NCBI GenBank assembly: GCA_009746045.1
Contig: RPFO01000349.1
Span: 1 to 28,009 of the forward strand
DNA: 28,009 bases
Reading direction: 5' to 3'
Source of the DNA: Mesostigma viride
Lineage: Eukaryota > Streptophyta > Mesostigmatophyceae > Mesostigmatales > Mesostigmataceae
In this document: positions 1 through 9,267 of the stretch, in pieces
Numbering within the stretch: the stretch's first letter is position 1
Layout: each line of letters opens with the position of its first letter
Notes under the pieces: generated by a model
The model's database searches: none
Told to the model about the DNA's origin: nothing
The model's input: the letters and a program-made list of their open reading frames with translations, nothing else
Program-made: the position numbers and the translations under genes

Positions 1-280
1 TCCTTACTCATTACTTCCTAACAACTGGAACTCACAATGAAGCTATGCCATGCAGGACACAATGTGGGTACCGCTTTTTGCAAGCGGCAGCCATAACGAC
101 CAAACACTTCCATGCAAACTCCCATGTTCATCATTCATTAATATTCATTGAGTGGCAATCCTTTGTAAACACATGCACCATCGGTCATGCCCACTATGAC
201 TTCATGCAGACAATGTTTTGTACATGACTCGACAGTGCCCTTGTGCGCGACCGTGGGGCGCGGCAGGCCAGCCCTGTCCA
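1..280 (+). other. Leader of satellite unit 1
   Basis: Balanced-composition sequence leading into the minisatellite. It is nearly identical to 4913-5185, 8992-9267 and 14237-14507. It contains the 14-mer TTCCATGCAAACTC at 108-121, which also occurs in every monomer of the second satellite. Short ORFs here continue into the minisatellite and are not conserved in frame. No promoter or RNA gene recognised. Confidence 0.7.
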
Positions 281-2285
281 TTCGTGGGTGTGGTGGGGAG
301 CTGCCATGCATGCGTGGGTTTAGGGGGGGGCTGGCATTCGTGCGTGGCTGTGGGGGTGGCTGCCATGCGTGCGTGGGTGTGGCGGGTGGCTGGCATGCGT
401 ATGTGGGTGTGGGGGGTGGCTGGCATGCACGTGCATGTGGGGGGTGGCTGTCATGCATGCGTGCATGTGGGGGGTGGCTGGCATGCATGCGTGGGTTTGT
501 GGGGTGGCTGGCATGCGTGCATGGGTTTGTGGGGTGGCTAGCATGCATGCGTGGGTGTGGGGGGGAGCTGCCATGGACGCATGTGGGGCGGGGCAGGCTG
601 GCATGCATGCGTGGGTGTGTGGGGGGGACGGCATGCGTACGTTGGTGACGGGGGTGGCTGGCATGCATAAGTGGGTTTGTGGGGTGGCTGGCATGCATGC
701 GTGCATGTGGGGGGGGCTGGCACGCGTGTGTGGGTTTGGGGGGGGCTGGCATGCATGCGTGTGTGGGGGGGGGGCTGGCACGCGTGTGTGGGTTTGGGGG
801 GGGCTGGCATGCATGCGTGTGTGTGGGGGGGCTGACATAAGTGCGTGGGTGTGGGGGTGGCTGGCATGCGTACCTGGGTTTGGGGGTGGGCTGCCATGCG
901 TGCGTGGGTTTAGGGGGGGGCTGGCATGCGTGCCTGGGTTCGTGGGGTGGGCTGCCATGCGTGCGTGGGTGTGGGGGGTGGCTGGCATGCGTATGTGGGT
1001 GTGGGGGGTGGCTGGCATGCACGTGCATGTTGCGGGTGGCTGGCATCCATGCGTGCATGTGGGGGGTGGCTGGCATGCATGCGTGGGCTCGTGGGGTGGC
1101 AGGCATGCGTGCGTGGGTGTGGGGGTGGCTGGCATGCGTGCATGGGTTTGTGGGGTGGCTGGAATGCAAGCATGCATGTGGGGGGGGCTTGTTTGCATGT
1201 GGGGTGGCTGGCAAGCATGCGTGCATGTGGGGGTTGGCTGGCATGCGTGCGTGGGTTGGGGGGGCGGCTGCCATGCGTGCGTGGGTGTGGGGGGGAGCTG
1301 CCATGGACCCATGTGGGGCGGGGCAGGCTGGCATGCATGCGTGGGTTGGTGGGGTGGCTGGCATGCATGTGTGCATGAGGGGGGGGCTGGCATGCATAAG
1401 TGGGTTTGTGGGGTGGCTGGCATGCATGCGTGCATGTGGGGGGGGCTGGCACGCGTGTGTGGGTTTGGGGGGGGGCTGGCATGCATGCGAGTGTGTGAGG
1501 GGGGGCTGACATAAGTGCGTGGGTGTGGGGGGGGCTGGCATGCGTGCCTGGGTTTGGGGGTGGGCTGCCATGCGTGCGTGGGTTTAGGGGGGGCTGGCAT
1601 GCGTACGTGGGTGTGGGGGGTGGCTGGCATGCATAAGTGGGTTTGTGTGTGTGTGTGGGGGGGTGGCTGGCATGCACGTGCATGTGGGGGGTGGCTGGCA
1701 TCCATGCGTGCATGTGGGGGGTGGCTGGCATGCATGCGTGGGCTCGTGGGGTGGCTGGCATGCGTGCGTGGGTGTGGGGGTGGCTGGCATGCGTGCATGG
1801 GTTTGTGGGGTGGCTGGAATGCAAGCATGCATGTGGGGGGGGCTTGTTTGCATGTGGGGTGGCTGGCAACCATGCGTGCATGTGGGGGTTGGCTGGCATG
1901 CGTGCGTGGGTTGGGGGGGCGGCTGCCATGCGTGCGTGGGTGTGGGGGGGGCTGGCATGCATGCATGCATGTGGGGGGGGCTGGCATCCATGCGTGGGTT
2001 TGTGGGGTGGCTGGCATGCATGCGTGCATGAGGGGGGGGCTGGCATGCGTGCGTGGGAGTGGGGGGGGCGTACGTGGGTATGGGGGGTGGCTGGCATGCG
2101 TGCGTGGGGGGGGGGGGAGTGGCATGCATGCGTGGGTGTGGTGGGGGGCTGCCATGCATGCGTGGCTTGAGGGGGGGCTGGCATGCGTGCCTGGGTTCGT
2201 GGGGTGGCTGCCATGCGTGCGTGGGTGTAGGGGGTGGCTGGCATGAGTACGTTGGTGAGGGTTGTGGCTGGCATTCATAAGTGGG
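281..2285 (+). repeat. G-rich minisatellite, unit 1
   Basis: Tandem array with a core of about 30 bp. A GGCTGGCATGC start is followed by alternating purine-pyrimidine sequence (ATGCGTGCATG and variants) and then by a run of 4-9 G, often interrupted by one T. By length this is roughly 60-65 monomers (estimated, not counted). Variants recur: ACGTGCATG, GTACGTGGG, GGGCTCGTGG, CACGCGTGTGTGGG and CATAAGTGGG forms. A larger internal repeat is visible: marker strings GACATAAG (834, 1508) and GGAATGCAAG (1161, 1816) are 655-674 bases apart. Relative to units 2-4 this copy lacks several monomers at its left end. A perfect 14-base palindrome CATGCACGTGCATG lies at 424-437, and a GT run near 1645-1658. 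The G strand is always the + strand. Confidence 0.95.
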
Positions 2286-4020
2286 CCCGCGGTGCCCCTG
2301 ATTGCTGTCTGGCCCCTAATCATGTGGATGTGGCTGGCTGCCTGCCCGTCTGTTTGCCGCCTCCCCCAACCCCATGCCCCAAGGCTCGTAGCTCAAGCCC
2401 CATGGCTTATGCCCCATGGCCCTTGCCTGCCAGCCTACCTGTGCTGCATACCCTTGCAGCCTTTCCTGCCTCGCCTGGCCTGGCCTGCCCTGCCCTCTCT
2501 GCCCTCCCGCCCGCCCATGCGGTCCGTTGCCACGGATGGAAAATGAGAAGAAAACCAATATGGCCTCGCTGGCACCACAAATCACCTGGTTGGTCAACCA
2601 AGGGGATAGCCTGCACAATGAGACAGGAACACAGCAGACCCAGCAAAGCAAGATTCAGGTTGTAAGCCAGTGGAGATTACTTTTGACTTGCTTGATGAAG
2701 AAATATAAAACGCCTTCTACTGTCACACCTTCTATGAACAAATGGTTGATTGATCACCTTATACACCACGTAAACATGTTACCAGACGCGCTCTTCAGCC
2801 CAGTGAAAATCCACGTGCGAAGCAAGGCAGATTATCTTACGCAGTCAGCACCATGAATGTCAGCGAGTACAGCAGTAAACGACGCCCTAAACTCGTTACC
2901 AGGCAAGCATCCACAGGGGCTTTCACCGCCCAGTATATTCCAGAAAAAAGCATCACAGATCCTCTGGCAACGGACGTTGACACGGGAAACCCGAAGGACC
3001 ATGAAGATGGCGTCCTGCACGGCTAAGAAAATGAAACGCAGACCCTTGCTACGCTATGTCTTCGCTGCGACTACGTGAATTCTGCCAAATGGAAACAACG
3101 CAACCGAGGAAACGCATCAGAAAGAGAGCAGGCACTAGCACGGCCATCGAAACAAACGACTCACCATCGGCATCGCCAGCGTATGTCCCGTGGCAACAAA
3201 TCCAGCGTTCATTCCAATATTGTGTGACGACAACAGAAACTCGTCGGCCACACCCACGCCTTCCACGAACAGCAAACTGATTTCACTAGGCACCCAATAC
3301 GTCAAGCAAAGAAGCACGATAACATAATACCTAAATCTACAACGACATTCCATTTCCAGGTCGCTAGCTATCGCAGCAGGCCTTAGCGCCCCGAACCTCT
3401 CCCACGCACGTGACTGCCCACCGACGTCCAGCCAGATCAGAAACAATTCAAGGGTACGCATCGAAATGGAACATTGAACGCTTTAAAAGCAATGCCCACG
3501 CATTGTCCAACCCCAATTTTCCAGGCAGCGTTGACCGCCATCCCCAGCCAGCAGGAAATTAAATTCAAGTGCTGTCGCAGCATGTCGCCCCCTCACCCCC
3601 TCGCAGTCCTGGTTTATGCACGTTCGATTGCTTGGGCGCGTCCAGGCGGTCCAGCACCGCGTACTACCCACTTGAAAATCCTCCAAGTCATTTTTTCCCA
3701 GCTTGGTAAGTACGGAATCTGGCAGAAATTCGTCCAGCAAGCATCCTACTACTCTCCACTCCTCCAACTAAAACTTTGCGTATAAATATCAGTCACATCT
3801 TGCTCAGACTGTAACTTCGGGCAAAATTTCGTAGCACATTTGATTTCAGCAAAATTTAGATTCCATCAGCGCTGACTGAGTCCAGAATCGGCTCAGAATC
3901 TGGCAAAGTTCGTCCAGCAAGCATCGTACTACGCTCCGCTCCTCCAACTTAAATTTTGCGTGTACTTTTCAACTAAAATTAAGTCAGATCACGTTCAGAC
4001 TTTAACTTCGGTCTGAATCG
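2286..4020 (+). other. Conserved block, unit 1
   Basis: Non-repetitive sequence matching 6562-8111, 11644-13200 and 16051-17588 with few differences. It starts at CCCGCGGTGCCCC, passes through a pyrimidine-rich stretch (2340-2520), and continues to a GTCTGAATCG box. It holds ORFs on both strands, discussed with the 98-codon ORF and the reverse-strand ORF; neither behaves as coding. Unit 1 is distinctive in carrying a diverged partial duplication: GAATCTGGCA at 3715 and again at 3896, each followed by a similar ~80 bases (offset 181). The TATAAAAG found in units 2-4 is TTTAAAAG here. Confidence 0.8.
2560..2856 (+). other. 98-codon ATG ORF in conserved block, probably non-coding
   Basis: ATG-started ORF beginning MASLAPQITWL. 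Counterparts start at 6835 (unit 2), 11917 (unit 3) and 16324 (unit 4). No protein family is recognised; there is no signal peptide, membrane segment or catalytic motif. Against coding: unit 2 is frameshifted near codon 70 and ends at 7086, and the stop is lost or shifted in unit 1 compared with units 3 and 4. Between units 3 and 4, I count four amino-acid-changing differences (GTC/GAC, AAC/AAA, ATG/ACG, GTG/GCG) and three silent ones (TAC/TAT, ACG/ACT, AGT/AGC), close to neutral expectation. It is therefore more likely a chance ORF in a young repeat. It could be an exon of something longer, but no clear splice context is seen. Confidence 0.15.
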
Positions 4021-4604
4021 AAAAGTGATGCGGAACAACTCAGTGAAACGGTTTCTGAACGAAATGCCGACAACAAAACGGCCGTAACGCCCAAAATTTC
4101 ACGGTTTCTCAACATTTTTTGCACGGTTTCTCAACAATTTCTGAACGCTCCGTCGAACTGACGCACTGAACGCTACGAATTTTTAGGACGGCGCCCTCTC
4201 GGCCAAGCGATGGGCCCAGTAGCCGCAGTTGATCGCCGCAGTCCATGGGAAGTTTGATTCGCGATCAAAGAGTTTGACGGCCGCGAAGAAGCCGACATCG
4301 TGCCGGGTTCCGTATTTTTATCTGGCCGCGGACATTGGCTGGCCTCCCACCTGCCCGCAAAAGTGCTGAACCGGATCTGGACGTAACTGCCGTTTCAGAC
4401 CCCGTTCAGACTTTGTGACAGTCGATCTGCCTAGTTTGCCACTTTTCGGGCAACTGCTCCGATTGGGCGCCACCGCGGATCCCCGGATCGCCCTGACTAT
4501 CGGCCGCCCTGCGCTCGCGGTTTTCGTACGGGCCACTTTTCGGGCCTCACGGTTCGCCAAACTTTTGCGTTGGGGTTAATCGTAGTCACTAGAGGGGGAC
4601 TAGT
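4021..4604 (+). other. Tail of satellite unit 1 with boundary cassette
   Basis: From AAAAGTGATG to the unit boundary. It includes AAACGGCCGTAACG, a short 22-bp-period duplication of ACGGTTTCTCAACA (4101 and 4123, seen only in this unit), and the direct repeat CCACTTTTCGGGC twice. It ends with AATCGTAGTCACTAGAGGGG, the left part of the boundary cassette. The 4190-4400 segment resembles unit 2 in part and differs from units 3 and 4. No gene seen. Confidence 0.75.
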
Positions 4605-4622
4605 GGGGGGCCAAGGCCCCCC
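4605..4622. repeat. Unit-boundary GC hairpin
   Basis: Perfect inverted repeat GGGGGGCCAAGGCCCCCC: 8-bp arms around AA. It is flanked on the left by GGGGGACTAGT and on the right by ACTTATTCGG. The same hairpin is at 8682-8700 and 13928-13946, with one or more extra G. A second hairpin follows at 4649-4664 (GGGGCC, loop CTGA, GGCCCC). It marks the unit border and parallels the hairpin at the start of each monomer of the second satellite. Confidence 0.85.
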
Positions 4623-4860
4623 ACTTATTCGGACGCACTACGCCACCAGGGGCCCTGAGGCCCCGCCGAAAGCTTCGACCCGCCGGGTTGAGCCCGCCGA
4701 CCGGCCCGGCCTACTACGCCGGGGGGCGAACGCTCGGCGGCCTTCCTTTGCGGGCTTCCCATCGCGCGCGCTCGCGCCGGCCCGCCGCACCGTCGATCCC
4801 ACGCTCCGTCCCTCACGGGCACGTCCAACACGCGTCGTACTACTAGTACATCAACCCAGT
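4623..4860 (+). other. CpG-rich island at start of unit 2
   Basis: About 240 bases of GC- and CpG-rich sequence (many CGCC, CGGCC, GCGCGCGCTCGC strings), ending at a palindromic TACTAGTA. It is repeated at 8701-8938 and 13947-14186 with small indels. Those indels shift every frame, so the short reverse-strand ORFs are not conserved as protein. It resembles a promoter- or spacer-type island by composition only; no known element is recognised. Confidence 0.6.
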
Positions 4861-5185
4861 CCGAATAGTACTGTACATCGTGAGACGTCGCCGTTCATTG
4901 CATGCAAGTATTTCCTTAATCAGTACTTCCTAACAACTGGAACTCACAATGCAGCTAAGCCATGCAGGACACAACGCTTTTGGCAAGCGGCAGCCATAAC
5001 GACCAAACACTTCCATGCAAACTCCCATGTTCATCATTCATTATTATTCATTGAGTGGCAATCCTTTGTAAACACATGCACCAATTCGGTCATGCCCACT
5101 ATGACTTCATGTAGACAATGTTTTGTACATGACTCGAAAGTGCCCTTGTGCGCGACCGTGGGGCGTGGCAGGCTAGCCCTCTCCA
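4861..5185 (+). other. Leader of satellite unit 2
   Basis: Leader between GC island and minisatellite, nearly identical to the other units. It contains TTCCATGCAAACTC. Nothing gene-like is recognised. Confidence 0.65.
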
Positions 5186-6561
5186 TTCGTGGGTGTGGTG
5201 GGGAGCTGCCATGCATGCGTGGGTTTAGGGGGTGGCTGGCATGCGTGCGTGGGTGTGGGGGGTGGCTGCCGTGCGTGCGTGGGTGTGGGGGGTGGCTGGC
5301 ATGCGTACGTGGGTGTGGGGGGTGGCTAGCATGCACGTGCATGCGGGGGGTGGCTGGCATGCATGCGTGCATGTGGGGGGGGGCTGGCATGCATGCGTGG
5401 GTTTGTGGGGTGGCTGCCATGCGTGCGTGGGTGTGGGGGGTGGCTGGCATGCGTATGTGGGTGTGGGGGGTGGCTAGCATGCACGTGCATGTGGGGGGTG
5501 GCTGTCATGCATGCGTGCATGTGGGGGGTGGCTGGGATGCATGCGTGGGCTTGTGGGGGGCGTGGCATGCGTGCGTGGGTGTGGGGGTGGCTGGCATGCG
5601 TGCATGGGTTTGTGGGGTGGCTGGCATGCATGCATGGGTGTGGGCGGGAGCTGCCATGCACGCATGTGGGGCGGGGCAGGCTGGCATGCATGCGTGGGTG
5701 TGTGGGGGGGACGGCATGCGTACGTTGGTGACGGGGGTGGCTGGCATGCATAAGTGGGTTTGTGGGGTGGCTGGCATGCATGCGTGCATGTGGGGGGGGC
5801 TGGCACGCGTGTGTGGGTTTGGGGGGGGCTGGCATGCATGCGTGTGTGTGGGGGGGGCTGACATAAGTGCGTGGGTGTGGGGGTGGCTGGCATGCGTGCC
5901 TGGGTTTGGGGGTGGGCTGCCATGCGTGCGTGGGTTTAGGGGGTGGCTGGCATGCGTGCCTGGGTTCGTAGGGTGGGCTGCCATGCGTGCGTGGGTGTGG
6001 GGGTGGCTGGCATGCGTACGTGGGTGTGGGGGGTGGCTGGCATCCATGCGTGCATGTGGGGGGTGGCTGGCATGCATGCGTGGGCTCGTGGGGTGGCTGG
6101 CATGCGTGCGTGGGTGTGGGGGGGGCTGGCATGCATGCATGCATGTGGGGGTGGCTGGCATGCGTGCGTGGGTTTGCGGGGTGGCTGGCATGCATGCGTG
6201 CATGAGGGGGGGGGCTGGCATGCGTGCGTGGGTGTGGGGGGGGCGTACGTGGGTATGGGGGGTGGCTGGCATGCGTGCGTGGGTGTGGGGGGGGAGTGGC
6301 ATGCATGCGTGGGTGTGGTGGGGGGCTGCCATGCATGCGTGGGTTTAGGGGGGGCTGCCATGCGTGCCTGGGTTCGAGGGGTGGCTTCCATGCGTGCGTG
6401 GGTGTGGGGGTTGGCTGGCATGCGTACGTGGGTGTGGGGGGTGGCTGGCATGCATAAGTGGGTTTGTGTAAGGGGGGGGGGTGGCTGGCATGCGTGCGTG
6501 GGCATGGGGGTGGCTGGCATGCGTGCGTGGGTTGGTGGGGTGCCTGGCATGCATAAGTGGG
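5186..6561 (+). repeat. G-rich minisatellite, unit 2
   Basis: Same ~30-bp monomer family as in unit 1, 1376 bases. The order of variant monomers at the left end (GTACGTGGG, then ACGTGCATGCGG, GTGCATG, GGGTTTGTGG, GTATGTGGG, ACGTGCATGTGG) is the same as in units 3 and 4. The right end carries the GTGTAAGGGG monomer also found in units 3 and 4 but not unit 1. One continuous + frame spans 4570-6348. It stays open because the 30-bp monomer is a multiple of three and lacks stops, not because of coding selection. Confidence 0.95.
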
Positions 6562-8111
6562 CCCGCGGTGCCCCTGATTGCTGTCTGGCCCCTAATCATG
6601 TGGATGTGGCTGGCTGCCTGCCCTCCTGTTTGCCCCATCCCCAAACCCCATGCCGCAAGGCTCGTAGCTCAAGCCCCATGGCTCATGCCCCATGGCCCTT
6701 GCCTGCCAGCCTACCTGTGCTGCATACCCTTGCAGCCTTTCCTGCCTCGCCTGGCCTGGCCTGCCCTGCCCTCTCTGCCCTCCCGCCCGCCCATGCGGTC
6801 CGTTGCCACGGATGGAAAATGAGAAGAAAATAATATGGCCCCGCTGGCACCACAAATCACCTGGTTGGTCAACCAAGGGGATAGCCTGCACAATGAGGCA
6901 CAAACACAGCAGACCCAGCAAAGCAAGATTCAGGTTGTAAGCCAGTGGAGATTACTTTTGACTTGCTTGATGAAGAAATATAAAACACCTTCTATCAAGG
7001 AGACAACCAGTTCTATGAACAAATGGTTGATTTATCACCTTATACACCACGAAAAATGTTACCAGACGCGCTCTTCAGCCCAGTGAAAATCCACGCGCGA
7101 AGCAAGGCAGATTATCTTACGCAGTAAGCACCATGAATGTCAGCGAGTACAGCAGTAAATGACGCCCTAAACTCATGACCAGGCAAGGATCCACAGGGGC
7201 TTTCACCGCCCAGTATATTCCAGAAAAAATCATCACAGATCCTCTGGCAACGGACGTTGACACGGGAAACCCGAAGGACCATGAAGATGGCGTCCTGCAC
7301 GGCTAAGAAAATGAAACGCAGACCCTTGCTACGCTATGTCTTCGCTGCGACTACGTGAATTCGGCCCAATGGAAACAACACAACCGAGGAAACGCATCAG
7401 AAAGAGAGCAGGCACTAGCCCGGTCATCGAAACAAACGACTCACCATCGGCATCGCCAGCGTACGTCCCGTGGCAACAAATCCAGCGTTCATTCCAATAT
7501 TGTGTGACGACAACAGAAACTCGTCGGCCGCACCCACGCCTTCCACGAACAGCAAACTGATTTCACTAGGCACCCAATACGTCAAGCAAAGAAGCACGAT
7601 AGCATAATACCTAAATCTACAACGACATTCCATTTCCAGGTCGCTAGCTATCGCAGCAGGCCATAGCGCCCCGAACCTCTCCCACGCACGAGACTGCCCA
7701 CCGACGTCCAGCCAGATCAGAAACAATTCAAAGGTACGCATCGAAATGGAACATTGAACGCTATAAAAGCAATGCCCACGCATTGTCCATCCCCAATTTT
7801 CCAGGCAGCGTTGACCGCCATCCCCAGCCAGCAGGAAATTCAATTAAGTGCTGTCGCAGCATGTCGCCCCCTCACCCCCTCGCAGTCCTGGTTTTGCACG
7901 TTCGATTGCTTGGGCGCGTCCAGGCGGTCCAGCACCGCGTACTACCCACTTGAAAATCCTCCCAAGTCATTTTTTCCCTGCTTGGTAAGTACGGAATGTG
8001 GCAGAAATTCGTCCAGCAAGCATCATACTACTCTCCACTCCTCCAACTAAAAATTTGCGTATAATAAATATCATTCAGATCACGTTCAGACTCTAACTTC
8101 AGTCTGAATCG
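6562..8111 (+). other. Conserved block, unit 2
   Basis: Counterpart of 2286-4020. It carries a private change at 6990-7020 (AAGGAGACAACCAG inserted where other units have GTCACACC) and a frame-shifting change near 7050. A TATAAAAG string is at 7762-7769. No gene that passes a coding test. Confidence 0.8.
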
Positions 8112-8681
8112 AAAAGTGATGCGAAAACACTCAGTGTAACGGTTTCTGAACGAAATGCGGACAGGAAAACGGCCGTAACGGCCAAATTGTTACGGTTTCA
8201 AAAAATTTTCTGGACGTTCGTCGACTTGCCGCACTGAACAATACGAGACTTGAGGACGGCGGGCTTTTAACTCCCAAGTTGTTGTACTTCCGCGTAGAAT
8301 ATCCGTTAACCTTCCTCGGCTTGTTTCGGAGATTTAGATTCGCGATCAAGTGTTTGACGCCGCGAAGAAGTCGACATCGTGCCGGGTTCCGTATTTTTAT
8401 CTGGCCGCGGCCATTGGCTGGCCTCCCACCTGCCCGCAAAAGTGCTGAACCGGATCTGGACGTAACTGCCGTTTCAGACCCGTTCAGAACGTGTGAGACT
8501 CGATCTGCCTAGTTTGCCACTTTTCGGGCAACTGCTCCGATTGGGCGCCACCGCGGATCCCGGATCGCCCTGACTATCGGCCGCCCTGCGCTCGCGGTTT
8601 TCGTACGGGCCACTTTTCGGGCCTCACGGTTCGCCAAACTTTTGCGTTGGGGTTAATCGTAGTCACTAGAAGGGGACTAGT
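8112..8681 (+). other. Tail of satellite unit 2
   Basis: Shares its right part with unit 1 (the segment before CCCGCAAAAGTGCTGAACC). It has an unrelated segment of roughly 75 bases at about 8262-8338, where units 1, 3 and 4 have the GATGGGC...AGTTGATCGCC region. It ends in the boundary cassette AATCGTAGTCACTAGAAGGG. No gene seen. Confidence 0.7.
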
Positions 8682-8700
8682 GGGGGGGCCAAGGCCCCCC

Positions 8701-9267
8701 ACTTATTCGGACGCACTACGCCACCAGGGGCCCTGAGGCCTTCGCCGAAAGCTTCGACCCGCCGGGTTGAGCCCGCCGACCGGGCCGGCCTACTACGCCG
8801 GGGGGCGAACGCTCGGCGGCCTTCCTTTGGGGGCTTCCCCTCGCGCGCGCTCGCGCCGGCCCGCCGCACCGTCGATCCCACGCTCCGTCCCTCACGGGCA
8901 CGTCCAGCACGCGTCGTACTACTAGTACATCAACCCAGTCCGAATAGTACTGTATATCGTGAGACGTCGCCGTTCATTGCATGCAAGTATTTCCTTACTC
9001 ATTACTTCGTAATAACTGAAACTCACAATGCAGCTAAGCCATGCAGGACACAATGTGGGTACCGCTTTTGGCAAGCCATAACGACAAAACACTTCCATGC
9101 AAACTCCCATGTTCATCATTCATTATTATTCATTGAGTGGCAATCCTTTGTAAACACATGCACCAATTCGGTCATGCCCACTATGACTTCATGTAGACAA
9201 TGTTTTGTACATGACTCGACAGTGCCCTTGTGCGCGACCGTGGGGCGTGGCAGGCTAGCCCTCTCCA
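8701..9267 (+). other. GC island and leader of unit 3
   Basis: GC island to about 8938, then leader. It is nearly identical to unit 2 with scattered point changes and a small deletion near 9070, where CAAGCGGCAGCC of other copies is shortened. No gene recognised. Confidence 0.65.

Larger units (their letters stand above)
1..4604 (+). repeat. Large satellite unit 1 (5'-truncated by window edge)
   Basis: First of four direct tandem copies. Position 1 corresponds to 4913 of unit 2, 8992 of unit 3 and 14237 of unit 4, so about 308 bases of the unit (boundary hairpin and GC island) lie outside the window. The order leader, G-rich minisatellite, conserved block, tail is the same in all copies. This copy has the longest uninterrupted minisatellite and private small duplications in its block and tail. 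I see no gene in it that passes a coding test. Confidence 0.95.
4605..8681 (+). repeat. Large satellite unit 2 (complete, 4077 bp)
   Basis: Complete copy bounded by the GC hairpins at 4605 and 8682. It is the shortest complete copy, mainly because its minisatellite has fewer monomers. It serves as the reference layout: hairpin and GC island, leader, minisatellite, conserved block, tail. Confidence 0.95.

Noticed and set aside
281-2285. CRISPR-like regular 30-bp repeats
   Set aside because: There are no unique spacers; every base belongs to a degenerate monomer. No cas-like gene is present.
4625-4831. 68-codon Arg/Pro-rich minus-strand ORF in the GC island
   Set aside because: The carboxy-terminal half is frameshifted in units 3 and 4 by small indels. 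The composition is what any CpG-rich sequence would encode.
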